Under the pieces are notes generated by a model. It saw only the letters and a list, made by a program, of their open reading frames with translations. It was not told the DNA's origin and made no database searches. The translations under genes were made by a program, and so were the position numbers. Below, piece after piece: positions 38,094 through 47,291 of a DNA stretch of 64,000 nucleotides; the first letter of the stretch is position 1; each line of letters begins with the position of its first letter. The DNA comes from Medicago truncatula (Eukaryota; Streptophyta; Magnoliopsida; Fabales; Fabaceae): NCBI RefSeq assembly GCF_003473485.1, contig NC_053042.1, positions 40,824,762 to 40,888,761 of the forward strand. The letters run 5' to 3'.

Positions 38094-41000
38094 ATCCACG
38101 TTTAAGAACACGAGGATTTATATTGTTCAAACATCTAATGTTTTTCAATTTTAATTTGCAAAATGCCATCTAATTTTCAATTAATTATGCTCGGAGGTTT
38201 TGATGAAAACAAAAAAGTATTCTATAAAAACTTGGCAAAATAGAAAACAAGATGACATTTTGGTAATTACAAGTAAAAATAAAAAAGAAAATAGAATATG
38301 TTTCTCCAAACCAAAATCACCATAAAATAGAATATGTTTCACTAGTAGGAACATGTCATAGAACTGGGTTAAGTCGAAAAACCTTAGCAGCTATAATACC
38401 AAAAGACGGAAGTGGATAAAATTACATACCTCAAGAATATGGAGACGGGAATTCTGAGGCAATTCAGCATTTAAAACAGCCGACTTGATCCCAAACTAGA
38501 AGGATAGAGAGGGCAAAGATTAAAAAATGAGAGAGGAAGAAGTGATGAAAACAAAATAACCTCAGATGCAAAACTATAAATGTTCAGACTGGTGGAAGGA
38601 GTGTGGTTGAGGAAATAATTGTAACTAATAAACAAGATTTTCCTGAGTTGAGCAAAACTCCAAATCATTTTGAGCAGACATATTTAAGGCAACAAAAAAT
38701 TCAGATTACAGAAAATATGCTTATTGATTATTATCCATTAAACTGATGCAGTCTAAATATCAATGTGAATTGTTAAAAAAATGTGCCAATATCAGTATAT
38801 GACATGTAGTATGATATAACATGTAAGATTGGATGGATTAAATTTAATTGATGAATACAAAAAGATGCAAATGCTGTCAATAATCATCTATACCAAAATC
38901 TCAAGCTGTTAAATATAGGTTCTTGAATGGTTTTACATCTTAGAAAGCCCTCTCACATAAGAACTATTTGAGCTTTAATCATGAACAAAGTCATAGGTCC
39001 ACTCTACCATGTGATAAAATTTAACTTTTATTACAAAGAATGGGCATGACCAAGTTCAAATTCTTGACCACTTAGAAATATAATCTTTAATATAATGCCA
39101 TTGGCCAACTATGCCGGGTGCATAAACCTGTTAGGTGAAAACTTATCAATGATAAATGTCTGGCACATACCTTCTCCAAAAATAGTTTCAATCTGAAACT
39201 CGTATCTATGTTATTAGTGAATATCAGAACTTTCTTTTGGACTAACTCCAACTTCAACATAGCAAGGATGTAGAGCAACTTATCATTGGCAGGACAATAG
39301 ATCTGATAAAAATATTCAAAGAAAATGGTTAAAAGTGTATCAGCTACACAGGAAAAAATGTTGAACCAGAAGAAAAAATATGTAAATGAAAGAAGTATAT
39401 TGGAAAATAATAATATAATTGTAAAGCTCTTTTCCTACTTAATTAAACCTTTCCTTGCCAAAAACTATGGTTCTTAACCTCTTGGTCTGATACAAGACAG
39501 ATCCCAAATATAGAAAAAAGAAGGCGGTCTCCCGTCTCCAAAGAAAGATATGATACAATATATAAAGATTTAACTTCACCGCAATTAACATTACAATATC
39601 AAGAAGACATGTAGAAAATTTATAGAATGTCTTACCCAGAACTGCTGAACATTTTTAGGGATGACCTCATCCTTACGGTTTCCCACTTCAGGCAGAGTCA
39701 AGATAACGGGGTTGTGTAACATCAACTTTTTTAGTTTGTCAACATCGTCACTGCAGAAGAAAACATTTCGTTAGAAACAATTGCAAATGGACATGATTCT
39801 ACAGAAGACTAATCCTAAAATAATATCACATAACGGTCATTCATACACAGCAATACACTAAGCCAGTACAAGTTTACAGAGATAAACACTTCTCCGATAG
39901 AAAGTATATTATACAACCTTCAAAAGTGCAAAAAGATCATTATGCCAGTTTCTAATTTCTTAATATGAACTATAAAGAAATGATGGGCTAAAACTATTAA
40001 ATAAAAAGCTTAATAGCAGTTTTGGCCCCCTATGTTTCAAGAAGTTGCGATTTTGGCCCCCTAACAAAATAAAATACAAAACTGCCGCTTAAGAATTTAC
40101 CCCTTTGCAGTTTTGGCCCCAGGCCAATTTTGACCAAGTCAATGCACACGTGGACGCCACGTGTGTAACTTTTTTAATTAAAAAAATATATTTTTTAATT
40201 TGTAATAATTATAAAAATAAAAATAAAAATACACATGTGGCGTCCACGTCAGCTCTGACTTGGTCAAAATTGGCCTGGGGGCCAAAATTGCAAAAGGGGC
40301 AATACTTAGGGGGCAGTTTTGTATTTTATTTTGTTAGGGGATCAAAACTGTTATTAAGCCTAAATAAAAATTTAAAAAATTGAGGAATGAGGGATGTAGC
40401 ATCCACGTCCACATTATATTACAAAGCATCTGAGCAAAAAGATAATATATATATATATGATAAGAGGGTGAAAGACAAATGACACACCTTGATGTTGCAG
40501 ACATAAGAAGACACTGGCAACTTCTGGGTATGTGAGGTGTTAAAGCTTTTATGTCATTTTCATACCCATATGATAATAGAAGATCTGCCTGAAAAGATTA
40601 TTTTGGATACCGATCAGGTCATGGCACATAGACAATTGGAACAATTAACAACTGTTCAATGTCTACTTGAATTGGCATGAATAAATCAAAGAGTTTTAGT
40701 CTCCCTCTATTATAGCTATTTGAGATTCAGGTACCCCAAATAATTTGAGTGAAGTTTATCTCTTAAAAAAAAATTATGTCAGTGATTAAATCTCTCCATC
40801 ATTTTCCTTCCACTTAAAACCTCAAATTCTGCTTTTCTAGTCAAAACAAAATTTAAACCTTCTTACATCCAAAATATCAAATTTCACTCAATAAAAAACA
40901 AAACTGAATCATTTTTTTTTATCAAATCTTCATTACATTTCTTAAAGTTCAAAACTTTTGCCCTTGTTTTGACATAAAATACATAATACACTATCAAACA

Positions 41001-42595
41001 TTTTGGATAGAAAATAAAACTGGATTGTGATTGAACTAAACACGGTTTTGATAACTAAAAGTCGTTGGTTCAAAATAACTTGAGTTATCAAAATCGTATT
41101 TAGTTCAAACTAGAGAAATCAAAAGTATAGATAATCCAAAATTAAAATTAACAATAATTTGGATATCAAGTTGTGTAACTATTAACGAAAAGAAGTAACA
41201 TTAGGTTTTATCTGATTCACCTCATCAAGAACTAGAGTTTCAAGAGAACCATTAATGGATGCTGCCTGAAGTACTGAGTTAGACAAACACTTGGCTATGC
41301 AAGCAGGAGTGGAGATTAAAACATCGGGAGGCCCAACCAATGCTGCTTGCTGCAAACACAAATTTTAGACCATTAGAACAATCATCAAACCGTATTCTAA
41401 AATAAATAGAATTCATAGTATTGACATTCATATTTGAACCTACTCAGAGCTGGAGACACTTGTATCCCTTCCAGCTCTATAGTAAATACAGCTCTAAATC
41501 TAATATTTACGCATGGTGGGGGTGGGGGGGGGGGGGGATAAGATAAAAGTGAAGGAAGTTCTCACAGCCATGTAACTTAACAAGGTAACAAACTTATAAA
41601 TTACATGTAAGTTTGCTCAAAAAATCTTTCGCACTGATGCACACAGTTGAAATGTGCAGTTCATCTTTTTCTCTCGTGTTTTTTATTTAATAGTGATGGA
41701 GTAAATACTCAAACTGATCCATCATAAAAGATACTGAGTGTGGCTTGATCGCTAAGAAACGCAAAATACCAATTTGGTCTTTATAATTTTTACAAGTGAG
41801 TCAAATTAGCCATTTTTAGAATTATTTTTTTTTCCAAGACATTTTAATCTAGGGCCTAATTCGATCAACATTGTCTCATATTCACCATTTCTAATCCAAA
41901 TTGGGGTGCTAATCATGGCCCCTCATGACGTTAAATTCCTAGCTCAGCGCCTAAAGCTACCCCTTAGTAAGTAACATTTACAATAACAAAAATCATAAAG
42001 AGCATAACGAACCAAGTCAGTAGCAAGCATATTGCTATTCAACTGCACAGCTTTGAGCGGAACTTTGCATAGCTCAAGGAGTGACTTCACTTCCACATAT
42101 ATCTGAAAAATCAAATATCAAAATATAAAATCAAGAAATAGCTAGATTTATATACAACTGAAATGAACTAAATCAATTAAAAAAGCATGAAAATTGAAAC
42201 ACTGTAAACAAAAAAGCACTGACAATTATAATAGAAATTGAAACAAAGGAATGCACCTGTTGGCATAGTTCACGACTAGGTGCGAGAACGAAAACATTAG
42301 GAGCTAGTTTCTTCCTATCAACATTAGCAGTAAACAGTTTCTGAAGCAATGGAAGAAGATAAGCAAGTGTTTTTCCAGAACCAGTTTTTGCGCGAGCAAC
42401 GACGTCTTTACCTTCGAGAATCAACGGAATAGCAACGTGTTGAATTGGAGTAGGTTTCTCAATTCGTTTCTTCAGTAAAGCGCGAACGAGACGTGCGTCT
42501 AACCCTAGCTCTTCGAAGCTTCGGTCCTCGTCTATTTCTTGTTCTGTGTGCTCACGTGTGGTTTCATTCGAGTTTTTGGTTGCTCCGGCGGCCAT
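35506..42595 (-). CDS. RH16: DEAD-box ATP-dependent RNA helicase, RH16 / DBP9 (DDX56) type
   Basis: I joined 13 exons in frame: 42595-42257, 42102-42013, 41349-41221, 40588-40488, 39750-39636, 39302-39171, 38495-38430, 37949-37770, 37552-37457, 37289-37152, 36058-35976, 35869-35832, 35720-35506, giving 573 residues. Motifs in order: Q-motif region [18 protein letters not shown] with PTPIQ, motif I AKTGSGKT, Ia [13 protein letters not shown] (split by intron 3 as LVLDE/ADLL), motif III SAT, motif IV region VLIFTNN, and motif [13 protein letters not shown]. Between motifs IV and V an insertion rich in Lys/Ser ([20 protein letters not shown]) marks the DBP9/DDX56 subfamily, which acts in nucleolar large-subunit pre-rRNA processing. 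The C-terminus is strongly basic ([13 protein letters not shown]). All catalytic motifs are present, so it should be active. Several introns carry repeats. Confidence 0.94.
38026..38092. repeat. (AAT)n microsatellite in RH16 intron 7
   Basis: About 20 near-perfect AAT units with two AGT interruptions, inside the intron between RH16 exons 7 and 8. Confidence 0.95.
40008..40361. mobile_element. Mutator-type foldback element (copy 3 of 4) with 9-bp TSD, in RH16 intron 4
   Basis: The left end GCTTAATAGCAGTTTTGGCC pairs with the right end, reversed AGGCTTAATAACAGTTTTGA. Arms extend about 150 bases with GGCCAATTTTGACCAAGTCA on the left and its complement on the right. Each arm carries ACGTG motifs: CACGTGGACGCCACGTG at left and GGCGTCCACGTC at right. 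The element is flanked by a perfect 9-bp repeat AAATAAAAA at 39999-40007 and 40362-40370. An apparent ORF across it (40105-40383) is not a gene. Confidence 0.88.
41517..41537. repeat. Poly-G tract in RH16 intron 2
   Basis: A near-homopolymer G run of about 20 bases with one T. The length is likely to be unreliable in assembly. Confidence 0.85.
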
Positions 42596-43130
42596 TACTG
42601 GTTGCAGCTAATAGAAGGGATAAGTCGTTCGGAAATTGAATGTTCACCGGCGAAATGTAAATGCGGTCTCGCCGAGAAGGAAGAAGAAGACGAAGCTGTG
42701 TTAACTTTAGGTCAGTGCTGCCTCCTTCGTTTGATTTGTGCCATAATTTGGGTTTGGGCCTAAAAAACAAATCCAAAATTGTATCCTTCATACCCCAACA
42801 ATTAGACCTTTACCCCCCTACAAGTTTAAAATATCTATTTTAAACTTGTTAGCATTTCCCTTTAAAAATAACCACATTTTGCCCGCAGCGTTTTACAAAA
42901 ACCACTTTGTTTCAAGCATAGAATAGACAAAGTCAAGTTGGTCTTTACTTAAATAGATCATATCTAGTTGGAAAAATAGTTTGAGTCTGCCATATTACTT
43001 GTCAAATATTTTATTTTAAACTTGTGTTCACATTTCTAAACTCTGATAAGGCTTATTAACATGTTTAAATCTTGTTTTATGCTAAGGCTTTGAAAAGAAA
43101 AAAAACACATTTGACTTACTTCTAAAGCAG
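42596..43130. other. RH16 5' flank
   Basis: Promoter and leader of the minus-strand helicase gene. The segment 42823-42866 (ACAAGTTTAAAATATC / ATTTTAAACTTGTTAGCATTTCCCT) resembles the end of the MITE at 26989-27183. No other gene. Confidence 0.5.
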
Positions 43131-43135
43131 ATAAT

Positions 43136-45250
43136 TGTTGAGGCAAAATCCATGATTAATTTTAAAGATAATAAACTTTAATGATTAAGGATTAAATGGA
43201 CTTTGATTAATTCCTTGGTATTTAACTTGTGCTCTTGAGTGTTTTACTAAGACATGAACAAGGTTTGAATAATACCAAGATACATTAAAACAAAGGACAT
43301 TGAATCCATGAACTAATTTTGAAATTCAGAAAGTTGATCAGAACGTTCTGATGATAATTCAGAAGGTTGTTCTTAAGCAAACCTAAAATCATCAAGAACA
43401 TGAAGAACATGCAAACTACAACGTGACATAAATATATGTCCAGGAAAGTACAATTGCATGGATGTAATGGCTTGGACAAGCAAAAGTGTCAAAAAGGTCT
43501 TCAAGGTTCATTCAAGACTATGAACACTTAAAGTTCTAGGAATATTCCATAGAGGATATTATCATATATGTTACTTTATTGCACTTCAGTTATGTCTCTG
43601 CTATTATAATTGATTACATCAAAAGTAGTCTTACAAATCATCCTAAAGTAAGAGCAAATGAAACATTCTGATGGTCAGAATGTTCACTTCTGCACATGCT
43701 TCCAGCTATGAACAGTGTAGTTGGTAGAAAGAAGAAAAAGGTAGCAAAAGGAGATATTGCATCAGAGATAACGTGTACTCTGAACAAAATCAAGCAAATC
43801 TCCTAGAAGCATAGGCCTGAAGATTGCAGATCCACTATCTCTCTCCTGCACCAAGTCCAAGACAGATTTGGTAACGTTATCCATCAACTTTTGATGATGC
43901 ATATGGAGAAGTTACTTTTTGGTGGATAAAGCCCAACAAATCTCATGTCACGTATTGGATAAACCCAGAAACTCATCAAACATTCATCATTGATGAACCC
44001 AGATGAAGAACATCATGAACATCAACAATCTGATGAAGAACACGGCAACATTCTGATGTTCATCATGGGAACACAACAACATTCTGATGGTCAAAATGTT
44101 CACCCAGATTTTCAAGTAAAAGCTTGTGGGGCCTAGGACACGGGCATAACACCATTGGGCACCTTACAACGACTATATGAGCCCAAAGACTCTATAAATA
44201 GATATCAAGGCCTTAGCAAAACTTGCACCATTGCAAAGCATACAGGAAAACGACTTGATTTTGTTTGAAGCTCTTGCAATTGAAATTGATCAATCTCTAA
44301 GGCTCTTGTTTTCTTAGTGCACATCAATACTCTTTGTTATCTCGTGCAAAGATAACTTTCTTCTTCCTCCTCCTCTGTTTGATTCTCAAACATTCAAACT
44401 CCACACAAATTGCAAAGCATACAAGAAAAACAACTTAAGGTTGTTTTGAAGCTTTAGCATCTGAATTGATCATCACTGAAGATTCTTTATATCTTCTTGT
44501 AGTGTAAATCAATTATTTCTGTTATCTTTTTAAAGATAATTTTTCCTTCCTTTCTTCTCTTGTCTGATTTCAATCATTCAAGCTCCAAACATCTTGTAAA
44601 GTCATCTAGCTTTAGGGGTACTAAAGTGTTAGTTTGAGCTAAAGGTGCAAAAGTCTAAGTGGGTAACTTAGCAAGAAGAAAAGAAAGTCTCGTCTACCTT
44701 TAGGGGTACTAAAGTGTTAGTTTGAGCAGAAGGAGCAAAAGTCTAAGTAGGTAACTTAGCAAGAAGAAAAGAAAGTCTCAACTAGCTTTAGGGGTACTAA
44801 AGTGTTAGTTTGAGCAAAGGTTGTAAAAGTCTAAGTGGGTAACTTAACAAGAAGGTGCAAGCCTGCTGAGGCTTAGAGAATACAGTTGATGTAATTGTTC
44901 AAGTGAACAAGATTGTAAAGTGCAGGATTTGAGAGGTTATCTATAACATCGTAGTGGAAACTCTCACAAGATTGTGAGGAGTGGACTAACCCACATTGGG
45001 TGAACCACTATAAAAAAAAATTGTGTTCCTTCTCTCTTCCCTATACTCTTTAATTACAGTATACACAACACACACTTACACATTTACTTTATTAAACTGT
45101 TTTTGTGTATGAACTTCATAATGTTCTGAAGTCAGAATATTAACTTAACTATTCCAAGTAAACTACTTGAGAATCACTTTTAAATTTCAGTAATTTTTAA
45201 AGGGTCACAATTCAAACTCTCTATTCCTTGTGACTATTTTATCTACTTCA
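43136..45250 (+). mobile_element. Probable solo LTR (2.1 kb), copia-like
   Basis: The block starts TGTTGAGGCAAAATCC and ends TGACTATTTTATCTACTTCA, so it has the TG...CA termini of an LTR. It is flanked by ATAAT (43131-43135) and ATAAC (45251-45255), a 5-bp target-site duplication with one mismatch. Inside, a TATA-like CTATAAATAGATATCAAGG lies at about 44191, followed by leader-like sequence. No gag-pol ORF or second LTR is present, which suggests deletion by LTR-LTR recombination. The interior contains two tandemly duplicated segments (separate entry and finding). Confidence 0.7.
44216..44850. repeat. Two sets of internal tandem repeats within the solo LTR
   Basis: Set A: two diverged copies, about 190 bp each, begin ATTGCAAAGCATACA (44232 and 44409) and run through GATAACTTTC-type pyrimidine-rich sequence. 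Set B: three copies, about 85 bp each, of CTTTAGGGGTACTAAAGTGT ... GGGTAACTTAGCAAGAAG start near 44610, 44697 and 44787. Copies in set B are over 90% alike by eye, so they are younger than set A. Confidence 0.85.
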
Positions 45251-45255
45251 ATAAC

Positions 45256-45775
45256 ATGCCAACAAATAGCCTAAAATTTGTGTTAACGCTTTTTTTTAAG
45301 AACTATTCTATTTTACACACACTATTGTGTTTTGATTACATATACACGTGAGTCTGACATGCCTAATAGATTATTTAGAGAGTATAAGTCTTATCTATTT
45401 AAAGAAATAGGCTTTTCAAAGAGCTTACTAGGAGCAATGAAGCCAATTTATTTGGTGTTGTGCGTGATTTGACACTACATATAATCGGGTTACGATTGTT
45501 GAACATAGCTTGAGTTTATCGTTTAATTTTAAAATGAAAACAAGCAAAAGAATAAAACCTTATATGCTTCTTAAATAATTTTTTTTCTTAAGTTACCATG
45601 TTATTGGTACAAAAGTTTACTCCGTCGTTGAGTATTGACTAATCTTCGTCGAAAAAATTCTATGGCAGTAAGGTGAGATTTCCCCTTCAATCTTGCATTG
45701 TTTAAGTTATCGTAAAGTTTGGAGAATTTGTGATGAGAATCAAAGAGTTATCTTTAATCAAATCTTCTGCTGTCC
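45256..45775. other. Intergenic, no recognised gene
   Basis: AT-rich sequence between the solo LTR and the tRNA-like foldback element. Nothing recognisable. Confidence 0.4.
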
Positions 45776-46040
45776 TCGTGAGCTTAACTCAGTTGGTAGG
45801 GACAAAATATAAAATATGCAAGGTCGGGATTCAAATCCTGACCACCACAAAAAAAAAATCAACTGAATATTTTATTAAAAAATTTATAAATAAACAACTT
45901 ATACAAGTGTGACTCATCTAAAAACTCTTTTTAGTTTTTTTTTTTTGTTTTTTGTGGTGGCCTTGCATATATTATGCATCCAAATCTTGTATATATTATG
46001 CATTAACCATACCAACTGAGTTAATCTCACGAGAACCGTA
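45776..46040. mobile_element. Foldback element with tRNA-like ends
   Basis: The left end reads CTCGTGAGCTTAACTCAGTTGG and then GGTCGGGATTCAAATCCTGACCACCACAAA. It resembles a tRNA A box and B box with the stem GGTCnGG/CCnGACC. The right end, reversed, reads CTCGTGAGATTAACTCAGTTGG and later GCAAGGCCACCACAAA. So the two ends are inverted copies. This is either two head-on tRNA-derived SINE copies or a foldback MITE built on one. It is not a tRNA gene: the cloverleaf cannot be completed, and the A box lacks the TGG start. Confidence 0.65.
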
Positions 46041-46117
46041 TCCTTTTAGTTTATAGCATTATTATGCTCCTCCTTTTCGTTCAACCCAGATTCCAAATCC
46101 CACACTTTCTGTTCTAA

Positions 46118-46740
46118 TTGGATTAGGATTTTGAAGGACAATTTTTGTTTAAAAAAGTCTTAAGGATTTTAAAAGACTTTGCATGATTTTAATGGATTTC
46201 AACGGATTTACATCATAAGATTTTAAAGGATTTGAAATTTTTTTATGAATTTTAAGGATTCACTGGAAAGAAATTATTATAACACACTCTCTTTTACAAT
46301 ATTCTCAATACAGACTCTTTTATTTATTTTTATTTTTTAGGGAGAGAGAGAGGGGGGGGGGGGGGGGGGGGGAGGGAGGGGAGAGAGATACAAGAAAGAA
46401 AGAGAGGTAGAGAAGAGATAGAGAGAGATGAATAGAGGAGAGAGATAAAAAAAATCTTAAGAGAAAAACAATCTTAAGAAATCTCATGTTTTTATGAGAG
46501 ACTTTTTCATGCTAAAATTTCACTAGAAAATCCGACAAAATCCATCAAAATTCAATTTATAAAACAATCTTTAGAAATTTGAATGATTTTGAATATCACA
46601 AGACTTTTTTTAAGTGATGAAGAATATTGATTGAATACCACAAGACTTCTTCTAAATGACAAAGAGTCTTAATTGAATACCACAAGACTCTTTTTAAATT
46701 GCAAAGATTCTTGAGAATTGTTGTTCCCACATTTGATAAT
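46118..46740. mobile_element. MITE-like element rich in AAGTCTT / AAGACTTT repeats, probably split
   Basis: The segment begins ATTGGATTAGGATTTTGAAG and contains many copies of GATTTTAAAAGACTTT-like sequence, then its inverse as CACAAGACTCTTTTTAAA-like units at 46590-46700. A G-run (46352-46372) with GA repeats lies in the middle. Similar sequence, in inverse orientation, recurs at 51185-51280 (AAAGTCTTTTAAAATGTTAATCCAAT). This suggests the element once extended to there and was split by the insertion of the transposase-bearing element described next. Confidence 0.5.
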
Positions 46741-46748
46741 GTTGTGGC

Positions 46749-47130
46749 ACACTAGTAAAATACGATTTTGCCCCCTCGACAGTTAACTGCCGAGGAATAT
46801 GTTTCATCAGATGAAACAGCCACCTGATCCCCCTACATACTTTTTTCATCATCAACTTCATTTCCACCTCCTTTCAATCCCCAAATCCAATATTTTTTTT
46901 TATCAATTCTTGATCCAAAATCATCCAAGCATCAAGCATAGGAGGTATCAACACACTTTTGACGTAAAAAAACAAGTATTGTGCATTTTATTCGATTGAT
47001 TTTTTGGTTATGTTATGGGTTTCTACGTCAGTTACGTAGAATCCTGTCATGGGAATCCTCGGCAGTTAACTGCCGAGGAAAACTTCGGTAGTAAGGTGCC
47101 GAGGAAAACCTCGGTAGTAAGGTGCCGAGG
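46749..47130 (+). repeat. Transposon end: CACTA-like terminus with palindromic tandem units
   Basis: At 46750 the sequence CACTAGTAAAATACGATTTT resembles a CACTA-class terminus. A 22-bp palindrome, left half CCTCGGCAGTT and right half AACTGCCGAGG, occurs at 46774-46795 (one mismatch) and perfectly at 47057-47078. Two further related units, C(C/T)TCGGTAGTAAGGTGCCGAGG, follow directly near 47083 and 47107. Such clustered subterminal motifs are known as transposase-binding sites in several plant transposons. The tract lies immediately 5' of the transposase ORF. Confidence 0.6.
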
Positions 47131-47291
47131 AACTCTTGTGAAAAATTTTCACAACGAAAAAATGGCAGCTACTGCCATTTTTTCTAAAAAAAATTCTTTT
47201 GTATTTTTTTTGTTTTAATTCATTATGGCATTGATGTTTATGCATTAGTTAGTTGTTAATTCATATATTTATGTGTTATTTAATTATAGTA

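Noticed and set aside
40105-40383. 92-codon ORF on the plus strand
   Set aside because: It lies inside the foldback element, and its apparent coding content follows from the inverted repeat.
45776-45850. Possible tRNA gene
   Set aside because: A-box and B-box-like sequences are present, but the A box does not fit the tRNA consensus, no acceptor stem closes the structure and an inverted copy lies 170 bp away. It fits a SINE or foldback end.
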